From assembly GCA_903910215.1 (NCBI GenBank), contig CAIVYV010000264.1:1-18384 (forward strand): 18,384 nt of DNA. The letters run 5' to 3'. Both the position numbers and the translations under genes were made by a program. The DNA comes from an uncultured Pseudomonadota bacterium. GTDB lineage: Bacteria > Pseudomonadota > Gammaproteobacteria > Steroidobacterales > Steroidobacteraceae. Shown piece by piece: positions 1-6,132 of this stretch. Every line of letters begins with the position of its first letter. Position 1 is the first letter of the stretch. The notes under the pieces were generated by a model, which saw only the letters and a program-made list of their open reading frames with translations, searched no databases and was not told the DNA's origin.

Positions 1-1089
1 ATCGAACATTACAACCGCGCCATCCAACTGATCGATGGAGAACGCGCCGGGGCAGACAGCCTGCTGATCCGCCCTTTGCACGGACTCGGCGAGTCCCTGC
101 TCGCCAAGGGCATGGCAGGTGAAGCCGTCATACACCTGAAGCGAGCGGTCGATCTGTCGCGTAATGTAGACGGTCTTTTCAATCCGGCCCAGATCGACAT
201 CGTCGATGCGCTGATCGAAGCCTATGTCGCGACGGGTCAGCTCACCGATGCAGAGCGCGAACATCAATACGCCTTCCGGATCGCCGAGACGACCTTCGGC
301 AAAAACGATCTACGACTACTCGAGCCGCTGGATCGATATGCGCGCTGGTTTGAGTCCATCGGGCGCTACACGACGGCTCGAGGTCTGCACGCGCGCGCAC
401 TGCAACTGGCGGAGCGGCAATCGGCAGACAAGCCGATCCTCGGTGTTGCAGCGCTGCGCGGTCTCTCACGAACCTGGCTGCTAGAAGGCATTTATGGACC
501 GGAAGTTGAGCCCGAGACCCCGGTTCGCGAAGCCAGCGAAGCGAGTGGACCGTTCTTGTCTGCGGCAGGTGCTGGTCGACTTAATGCTGATGGTGAGCGC
601 GCCCTTAGATTTGCGCTCGAGATCGTCGCGGACAGTAAGCCGCGCGATGACCGACTCTATGCCGATACCTTAGTTCAATTCGGTGATTGGTATTTGATTT
701 CAGGCAGTACGCAACGAGCACAAGCAAATTATCTGGAGGCAGCAAAAGTATTGTCTGCCGCCGGAGCGGGCGCTGAGCGCCTGCTGGAAAACCCGCGCTT
801 GCTCGTCTATCGAGCACCGGCCGCCTCCATCACACGCTTCAAACCCGACGATCCGACGCAACACACACTGCACGATATCGAATTTGCGTTAGATATCGGT
901 CCAGACGGAAAGGTGGTCGATGCGAAAGTTGTCAGCTCCACTGCCCCGGAGGCCACAACGCGCGCCGCACTCATCGCCGCCAGAAAAGCTCGTTACGGGC
1001 CGCGCGTCTCGGGCACTGAAGTGGTCGCAACCACGGGCGTGCCGCTACGCGAAAAAGTCTGGGTCAAGGCCGCGCAGGCAAAGAACTGA
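1..1089 (+). CDS. TPR-repeat protein with TonB-like C-terminal domain (5' partial)
   Basis: The frame is open from base 1 to a TGA at 1087-1089, so the true start lies left of the window and 362 codons are visible. The first ~240 residues are alpha-helical and rich in Ala, Leu and Tyr, with repeating helix pairs of TPR type (for example around AVDLSRN, AYVATGQLTDAEREHQYA and AQANYLEAAKVL). Residues ~275-355 look like a TonB C-terminal domain: a strand with DIGPDGKVVDAKVVSS, then a helix with AALIAARKARYGPRV, then a final strand. The family is usually a periplasmic or secreted protein. No signal peptide can be judged because the N-terminus is missing. Its last 26 bases overlap the end of the convergent lipoprotein gene. 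A link to the neighbouring TolQ/ExbD-like operon is possible but rests only on position. Function unknown. Confidence 0.85.
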   Translation: MEHYNRAIQLIDGERAGADSLLIRPLHGLGESLLAKGMAGEAVIHLKRAVDLSRNVDGLFNPAQIDIVDALIEAYVATGQLTDAEREHQYAFRIAETTFGKNDLRLLEPLDRYARWFESIGRYTTARGLHARALQLAERQSADKPILGVAALRGLSRTWLLEGIYGPEVEPETPVREASEASGPFLSAAGAGRLNADGERALRFALEIVADSKPRDDRLYADTLVQFGDWYLISGSTQRAQANYLEAAKVLSAAGAGAERLLENPRLLVYRAPAASITRFKPDDPTQHTLHDIEFALDIGPDGKVVDAKVVSSTAPEATTRAALIAARKARYGPRVSGTEVVATTGVPLREKVWVKAAQAKN

Positions 1090-1792
1090 GCGGTAAAGAA
1101 CTGCTCGAACGTCGTGAAACACGGATCGGCAGCGCCTCGATACTGACTGCTGCGATCGCTGCCGCTTCCGGCGCAGCCTGCAGAGGGCGGCCAGCAGACA
1201 ACTCTGTGACGAGTGACAAAGCACCTACTTGGGTCAGGAATTTGGCCGCAGCGTCTCGCTTGGCAGCGACCGTCGCCGCCTCAATCGATTCGGACGAGCC
1301 GAATCCACCGGCCATCGCGGTCCCATAGCCGGTTAGTGTCAGAGAGTCATAACGCTCGCCGTTAGGCGTTCTGACATCGATTCGATAACGAATGCTGACA
1401 GCAACGTACTCGCCGCCCGTCTCTTGAGCTGTCGCGAAAGAGTACTGCTCAATCTTCGGCTCAAAGATCGCTTGTAATCCCGTGATGCCCCGAGCTGCAT
1501 CGAGATCGGCAAATTCCTGGACGTCCCCGAAGATCGACGAAAACATCATTCGGACAAGTCGTTGCTGACCTGCACCCAGCGCAACCTCCCAGGTCACACC
1601 ATTGCGAGTTTCAGAGTGTACGAATGATCTTTGCTCTGCCGTCAGCAACAACCCGACCTTCGCCGGGATCGGCTCGATAAGCGCGCGCGGCAAAACGGGA
1701 TCCGGGGTGATGACCACACCGCCACAGCCGATCAGTGACAGGGCCAGCATCGAAAGCCCTAAAAACCTCTGTCTCAGTTGCCTCCGACGCAT
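1064..1792 (-). CDS. Predicted outer-membrane lipoprotein, last gene of the VWA/TolQ-like operon
   Basis: 242 residues. The N-terminus is a textbook type II signal peptide: Arg-rich n-region (MRRRQLRQRF), hydrophobic core, lipobox LIGC with Cys23. Residue +2 is Gly, which under the enterobacterial rule predicts outer-membrane sorting. The mature part has an early strand (KVGLLL), a segment with IEQYSFATAQ, a long strand with VAVSIRYRIDVRT and a late helix EAATVAAKRDAAAKFL. This order of elements resembles small lipoproteins of the YajG/LptE/CsgG-like type, but that is a fold impression only. The start is fixed by a strong GGAGGT eight bases upstream of the ATG. The gene overlaps the upstream VWA gene by 19 bases. 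It probably supplies an outer-membrane anchor or sensor for the complex encoded upstream; no specific function recognised. Confidence 0.85.
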   Translation of the reverse strand: MRRRQLRQRFLGLSMLALSLIGCGGVVITPDPVLPRALIEPIPAKVGLLLTAEQRSFVHSETRNGVTWEVALGAGQQRLVRMMFSSIFGDVQEFADLDAARGITGLQAIFEPKIEQYSFATAQETGGEYVAVSIRYRIDVRTPNGERYDSLTLTGYGTAMAGGFGSSESIEAATVAAKRDAAAKFLTQVGALSLVTELSAGRPLQAAPEAAAIAAVSIEALPIRVSRRSSSSLPLSSLPARP

Positions 1793-2826
1793 GTCGTGAC
1801 ACCTCCAATGACCATGGTCATACCACAGGTTTTAACGTTGGTGAGGCCGACGAAAGTGCCGTCGTTCCGATCACACATAGCCCGCATTAAGGCGGAGAAT
1901 CGGATGTTTGTAAACGGGGTCATACCCGGCGCTTCGGGGAACCCGACGGCGTGGATTCGAACGCGACGGCGTCCCGTGTCATCGGGTCGATTGATACGAT
2001 CAACAGCATCGAGAGCGCCCTGAATCGTCTCTCCGGTGAACTCGTCGCCAAGCACATAGATGCTGATGCGCTTGTCTGCAGACCAATAGTTTTTAATTGC
2101 CAACTCGATCCCATCGGCCGGATTGGAATCGCTGAAAGCGCGCCAGCTACGCATTCGCTGCACGATGTCGGCACGCAGGTTATTCGAATCGGTCAACCAT
2201 CGCCCCCGCGTGCCGGCAAATAATTCGCGGCCGTTGTCATCAACTATCTGTAATCCTTTGAGTCTCGGGTAGATGTCGAGAATCTCGCGCATCACCTCCA
2301 TCGCCGTTTCCCAGTGACCGCCCTGCATACTGCCTGACGTGTCGATCAGAAAAATCACATAGTCACTGTCTACGGGAATACCGCCGACCGCCTGCGTGTT
2401 GAGCTTGCGTCGAACCTGCGACATTTGGACGAGCCGCTGATTATCTGCTTGTAGATCCTGAAATGCAGACAGCAATTCGTTCTCGACGATATTGCTGACC
2501 GTCGCTTCTTGACGCGACGTATCGTACTGACCGCGGAGACTCGACATCTCACCCGCAGCGCGCGCCAAATTCAGACGCTCTTTTTGTAGCACATCGACCC
2601 GACCTCGCAACTCGCGCTCGAGACGCTCGGAGTCGCCACGGATTACGAATAGCTCTTCCTGAAGCTTCTTCAACTGTAGCTCAAGATCGTTTCTTGACCT
2701 CTCAATGACCAGTGGCTGCCCGAATTCCGATAGCACCAACAGCAGAATAATGGCACCGAAACCGCAGCAAATGACATCGAGAAAAGACAGGCTAAAAATT
2801 TCGGTATCGCGTTGCTTGCGCTTCAT
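1774..2826 (-). CDS. Membrane-anchored coiled-coil VWA-domain protein (ExbD/TolR-like N-terminus)
   Basis: 350 residues. A basic cytoplasmic N-terminus (MKRKQRDTE) is followed by FSLSFLDVICCGFGA at residues 11-25 and a hydrophobic run to ~37, giving one N-in TM helix. Residues ~42-145 are charged heptad-like sequence, probably coiled coil. A VWA domain follows at ~155-300: DTSGS at 162-166 is the metal-ion site (MIDAS, DxSxS), with GDEF (Asp261) as a likely second metal residue. The usual MIDAS Thr is not obvious, with SDSNP at ~232-236 in that place. The C-terminal tail contains Cys318, Cys334 and Cys346, which could form a periplasmic disulfide. Asp17 sits where ExbD, TolR and MotB carry their ion-binding Asp. 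The ATG is preceded by TGAGG (2839-2835), which includes the stop codon of the upstream VWA gene. Likely a stator-type partner of the channel at 5105-5905 (inference). Confidence 0.88.
   Translation of the reverse strand: MKRKQRDTEIFSLSFLDVICCGFGAIILLLVLSEFGQPLVIERSRNDLELQLKKLQEELFVIRGDSERLERELRGRVDVLQKERLNLARAAGEMSSLRGQYDTSRQEATVSNIVENELLSAFQDLQADNQRLVQMSQVRRKLNTQAVGGIPVDSDYVIFLIDTSGSMQGGHWETAMEVMREILDIYPRLKGLQIVDDNGRELFAGTRGRWLTDSNNLRADIVQRMRSWRAFSDSNPADGIELAIKNYWSADKRISIYVLGDEFTGETIQGALDAVDRINRPDDTGRRRVRIHAVGFPEAPGMTPFTNIRFSALMRAMCDRNDGTFVGLTNVKTCGMTMVIGGVTTCVGGN
1801..1806 (-). promoter_or_regulatory. Strong ribosome binding site for the terminal lipoprotein
   Basis: The minus strand reads GGAGGT, eight bases before the ATG at 1792-1790. 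It lies inside the 3' end of the preceding VWA gene. This lets the lipoprotein be translated independently of coupling. Confidence 0.7.
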
Positions 2827-2836
2827 GGTTAGCGCC

Positions 2837-3931
2837 TCAAGGCCAATCCGGCGAGGGCATCACAAAAGCACCTTTGGTCTGCCGAGCAAGGCCCCAAAAT
2901 CGGTGCGGTGCGGGCACATCGCCTTTCATGGGCAAGAGGATCACGTCGATCGGTACGTTTCGGTTGACTCCCCGAATCGCCTCGTCGAAAAACTTGGCTC
3001 GAGCAGCGGCATCAACGTATTTTCGTAGCGCCGGCGACGTCGCGCCTTGAGTCGGTAGACCGTCGGTAACCAAAATCACCTGATCCGGCGGAACCCGCAT
3101 CGCACGGGTCGCCTGCAGCGCATTGATCAAACTTGTGCCACCTGCAGGCGGCAGCGCCCCAAGCGCTGTCAGCATCTTTTCGCGAGCCGCGTCGTCACTG
3201 CCTGACAACCACTCACCGTCTGTTCCGGGCAAAAGAGGCTGAGCCCCGGTGTTGAAGACGTAAAACTGATACTGGGACGTCTGCGGAATCTCCGAAATGA
3301 GCCAAGCACCAATGTCTCCAGCACGTCGCCACTTCGGCGCAGCAGCTTGCGTGGTCGCCGCTGAATTTCTCAGCCGAAGGATGCTGACTAAGTCATCATC
3401 CAGCATGCTGGATGATCGATCAAACAACACGAGGATGCGCTTGCCCTTCAGAGTGAGTCCAGTGATATAACGACGACTCGCCAACGACTTTCCTGCGCCA
3501 GCTCGCTCTGATCTCGGGGTCTCTATTTTCGCACTCGCCTCGAGGCGTCGAGCGCTCTCTTCTAGAGCCTTGACTTCCGCCTTCAGCTTTTCGATACGCT
3601 CACGTTTCGCAAGCGTAGTCGAGTCGTATATGAAGCTTTCCTCGCGCTTACGCTGCAGCTCTTCGATCAACTGGGTGGCACGCGAAGTCGCCGAGACCGT
3701 CTCGCTCTCGGTTTTCTGCAGTGCGTTTTTCAGTTCGACTAGATTACGAGCGCCCCGAATGACCTCTTCTTCTAGTCGCGATACCTCAGCCGCAAGATCT
3801 TCAGCCTTGCGTGTGCGTTCTATGCCACTTTGAGCGCTGATGATGGTGTAGAAAAGGATGACCGCGCCAAAGCCGCAGCAGATGACGTCAAGAAACGAGA
3901 GGCTGAAGACCTCAACGCGCCGGCGCGCCAT
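2837..3931 (-). CDS. Membrane-anchored coiled-coil VWA-domain protein with intact MIDAS (ExbD/TolR-like N-terminus)
   Basis: 364 residues, a diverged paralogue of the next gene. MARRRVEV is cytoplasmic and SLSFLDVICCGFGA (residues 10-23) begins the only TM helix, ending near 33. Residues ~38-135 are Glu/Lys/Arg-rich and strongly heptad-like (coiled coil). The VWA domain spans ~163-355. Its MIDAS set looks complete: DRSSS at 171-175, the Thr of GGTSL at 266 and the Asp of VTDG at 290. Asp15 in the TM motif matches the ion-binding Asp position of ExbD/TolR. The start overlaps the end of the FHA gene by 20 bases, preceded by a modest AGAGAG. The next gene follows after 10 bases. Expected topology is N-in with coiled coil and VWA domain in the periplasm, where a metal-dependent ligand contact is plausible. 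Ligand unknown. Confidence 0.9.
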   Translation of the reverse strand: MARRRVEVFSLSFLDVICCGFGAVILFYTIISAQSGIERTRKAEDLAAEVSRLEEEVIRGARNLVELKNALQKTESETVSATSRATQLIEELQRKREESFIYDSTTLAKRERIEKLKAEVKALEESARRLEASAKIETPRSERAGAGKSLASRRYITGLTLKGKRILVLFDRSSSMLDDDLVSILRLRNSAATTQAAAPKWRRAGDIGAWLISEIPQTSQYQFYVFNTGAQPLLPGTDGEWLSGSDDAAREKMLTALGALPPAGGTSLINALQATRAMRVPPDQVILVTDGLPTQGATSPALRKYVDAAARAKFFDEAIRGVNRNVPIDVILLPMKGDVPAPHRFWGLARQTKGAFVMPSPDWP

Positions 3932-5108
3932 GAGCTCTCTCTATGGCCAACAAAGTGAGCTCGATACCCGGATCACCGATTCGGATCCGATCACCGGCGA
4001 ATACTTCGACACGACCCATCACCCGCTCGTCGTTGAGCCATGTCCCGTGACGACTATGATCAATCAATTCCGTCGAAAGCGCGGTGACTCGTAACGAACA
4101 GTGCCATCGCGAAACACCGGCCAACCCCTCCGGTAGAGACAGCCCACCTTCCGTCACATCGCGTCCGATCTCGACGACAGAGTCGACGATGAGGGGCTTT
4201 ACATCTGCATTCCAAAGTACATGCGTTGGACTAATACGTGCCGAACCGAGTTGTGGCAGCTCGACCATGCGCGCTTGAGCAATTGCTTCACCGATAGCAG
4301 TTCCACGCAGTAATAGAACATCACCGGTTTCGCCGGCTCTATTAGCTTGCATCGATGCGGCCATCGCGAGCGACTCATAACGGAAACCCAACACACGGCA
4401 GCCGCGAAACTCGGCGAGCATCTCGACAAAGCCGGGCAATATCAGATCTTGCTCCGCCACGAGCAGATCAACGCGTGATGCCGCAGGTCGAAGCTCATGC
4501 AACATACCTGACAGTTCTCGGTAGATGGGAGCTGCGCGAACCGCGAACTGATCGCGGGTCAGCCTGATGCTGCAATCGCCGCGAGGAGTCGGCAATGTGA
4601 CGACCACCGACCCTTCTTCCGATGCGTGACGTGCAGCATCCCATAAAAGACTGGCCAGGCGCTTCTCGGAATCATGATCATGTAGAGGGTCGAATCGATG
4701 CGCGAGCACCATCGACTCGGCGATAAGATCTATCCATGCGCCCCTGAGAGCACGGCGCCCCACACGAACGCGCTGCAATAGCGTTTGACGACGCGCGACT
4801 CCGTCGACCACCACGATACGCGCGGTCGCGGCCACCTCTTCTTCCAACTCGATAAACAGTGTCGTACCAGAGAGGGCGAGCGCAGCGGTGCCGAACGCGG
4901 CAACATCATGGAATGCCTGAGCATCGAGGCCTAGCTGCTGCAGTCGAGCAAGCGAGTCGGCGACTGCCGCCAAATCGAAACTAATCGGCACTAACACATG
5001 ACATGCCGCGCTCATTCCGGCGAAGGACTCTAGCGAAGCCTCGCTTTCCTCACCGTCAATGGCGATAACGACACGTTCGGTGCCGATGTAAGTCCCAATC
5101 ATCGTCAC
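3912..5108 (-). CDS. Degenerate Hsp70/actin-fold protein fused to a C-terminal FHA domain
   Basis: 398 residues, no TM helix, so cytoplasmic. Residues 1-285 follow the order of an Hsp70 nucleotide-binding domain: an initial IGTYIGTERVVIAIDGE, a strand HVLVPISFD followed by a helix and GLDAQAFHDVAAFGTAALAL (compare the Hsp70 VPAYFND...GL...NEPTAAAL block), then GTTLFIELEEE where Hsp70 has its DLGGGT phosphate loop, a helical section ending LLWDAARHASEE, and VDLLVAEQDLILP where Hsp70 has LVGGSTRIP. The Gly-rich phosphate loops are lost, so it is probably a pseudo-ATPase. Residues ~308-392 form an FHA domain with IGRD (315-317), SRWHC (333-337) and GTWLND (355-360), the expected phosphothreonine-binding residues. 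The GTG start overlaps the channel gene stop as GTGA and has AGG seven bases upstream; an ATG two codons later is the alternative. The Hsp70 reading is inference; the FHA call is firm. Confidence 0.82.
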   Translation of the reverse strand: MTMIGTYIGTERVVIAIDGEESEASLESFAGMSAACHVLVPISFDLAAVADSLARLQQLGLDAQAFHDVAAFGTAALALSGTTLFIELEEEVAATARIVVVDGVARRQTLLQRVRVGRRALRGAWIDLIAESMVLAHRFDPLHDHDSEKRLASLLWDAARHASEEGSVVVTLPTPRGDCSIRLTRDQFAVRAAPIYRELSGMLHELRPAASRVDLLVAEQDLILPGFVEMLAEFRGCRVLGFRYESLAMAASMQANRAGETGDVLLLRGTAIGEAIAQARMVELPQLGSARISPTHVLWNADVKPLIVDSVVEIGRDVTEGGLSLPEGLAGVSRWHCSLRVTALSTELIDHSRHGTWLNDERVMGRVEVFAGDRIRIGDPGIELTLLAIERAHGAPAR

Positions 5109-5905
5109 ATTCGAACCTGCAAGTTTCTGATGATTTTTTCGTCTAACCAGGTCTCGGTATCGAGAACTCGCCGCTCCTGTACCCGCTGCAGTTGTTGCAT
5201 CAGAAACATCAATAAGATCGACAAGATCAGCGCGATGAGCGTCGAGTTGAAGGCAACACCCAAACCTTCAGTGACACCAGAGATGTCACCGGTCACCGCT
5301 TTGTGCGCCTGTGAAAGAGCATCGCCGATACCGCGCACCGTGCCGATGAAACCAATAGCGGGAATCGCCCAGGCGATGTAACGAAGCAAGGCCATATCCG
5401 AGTCGAGCCGTTCGGCCTCGGACTGGCAAATGCCATGAGCCACCGTCGAGGCATCCTGTACATTTCGGGTCGCACCAAATCGCGCAAGTGCAGCCATCAA
5501 AGCGCGCGGAACCAGGGTCTCTCGATCTGCGGCGGGCAGACCTTCGAGCTGCCGTGTGTACTCTCTTGTATCTTCGGGCAGGATGCGAGTGCCATCTGGC
5601 AATCGAAGCACTTCGGCGCGTAGCACTCGCAACTCGCGTTGCTGTACGACGGACTTGTAGCCAATGATCGCCAGCGCCCACAGCATCAGGATGATCTCCG
5701 CCTCCTGCTCGTAATCTTTGATGATGACGTAAAACGAACGCTCGGTGACGTAGTTAGGATCGACAGTCATTCGCTCTCGATCGGCTCGCAAGGTCGCTTC
5801 GGCTACAGGGCGTATGTGCAATACATACGCTGCATGTACGAAGACCGTAACGATCAATAAGGCTACGACTGTAAATAGGAATTCATTCGGTAGTTTTTTG
5901 TTCAT
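5105..5905 (-). CDS. MotA/TolQ/ExbB-family proton channel protein
   Basis: 266 residues with four predicted TM helices: ~9-30, ~69-87, ~175-195 and ~214-237. The C-terminal half carries the family core: IPAIGFIGTVRGIGDAL (181-197), then TEGLGVAFNSTLIALILSI (212-230), matching the TolQ/ExbB pattern in which a GTVxGI turn and a GLxxAxxxT helix line the ion path. Thr222 and Ser221 are candidate polar pore residues. A soluble loop of ~85 residues (88-172) separates TM2 from the channel helices. The protein should form a cytoplasmic-membrane pentamer around the TM helices of ExbD/TolR-type partners. The obvious partners are the two VWA proteins downstream. The start overlaps the upstream small membrane protein as ATGA, and the stop overlaps the FHA gene as GTGA. 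Energising ion unknown. Confidence 0.9.
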   Translation of the reverse strand: MNKKLPNEFLFTVVALLIVTVFVHAAYVLHIRPVAEATLRADRERMTVDPNYVTERSFYVIIKDYEQEAEIILMLWALAIIGYKSVVQQRELRVLRAEVLRLPDGTRILPEDTREYTRQLEGLPAADRETLVPRALMAALARFGATRNVQDASTVAHGICQSEAERLDSDMALLRYIAWAIPAIGFIGTVRGIGDALSQAHKAVTGDISGVTEGLGVAFNSTLIALILSILLMFLMQQLQRVQERRVLDTETWLDEKIIRNLQVRM

Positions 5906-6132
5906 ATGTCGACCGGCAGGCTGATGTTATTGTCCGCGGAGTCGCGATACTCCGGTGACTCCTCGTCTGAAAGCTTCGGCGGCGGCGCGCGACGCTCAGT
6001 GGATTCGGCTTCGTTGGTCTCTGCAGTCTGAGCGAGCGCCCGAAGCATCATGACGGACGCCAACCAGCAGATCAGCGCACTAATGGCGGTTAGCCAAATC
6101 ACGCGCCAAGTTCGAGTTTGACTACTCTGCAT
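5902..6132 (-). CDS. Small single-pass membrane protein of the operon
   Basis: 76 residues from the ATG at 6132; a longer reading to 6204 would overlap the upstream gene by 83 bases and adds no recognisable sequence. MQSSQTRTWR is followed by one TM helix (IWLTAISALICWLASVMML), then an acidic, Pro-containing tail (ETNEAESTERRAPPPKLSDEE) ending in SLPVDI. With a positively charged N-terminus it should be N-in, with the tail in the periplasm. The start overlaps the upstream fusion gene by 11 bases and the stop overlaps the channel gene as ATGA, so it is very likely translated. I recognise no family. Its place directly before the channel gene suggests an accessory or assembly subunit (inference). 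Confidence 0.65.
   Translation of the reverse strand: MQSSQTRTWRVIWLTAISALICWLASVMMLRALAQTAETNEAESTERRAPPPKLSDEESPEYRDSADNNISLPVDI

Noticed and set aside
1021..1034. Small hairpin GTGGT-CGCA-ACCAC near the operon's 3' end
   Set aside because: It is inside the TPR/TonB coding region, with a short stem and no T-run on either strand, so it is not credible as a terminator.
1774..3931. Bat/MoxR-VWA aerotolerance or chaperone operon
   Set aside because: No MoxR AAA ATPase, DUF58 or BatD-like gene is nearby, and the single N-terminal TM with coiled coil differs from BatA/BatB.
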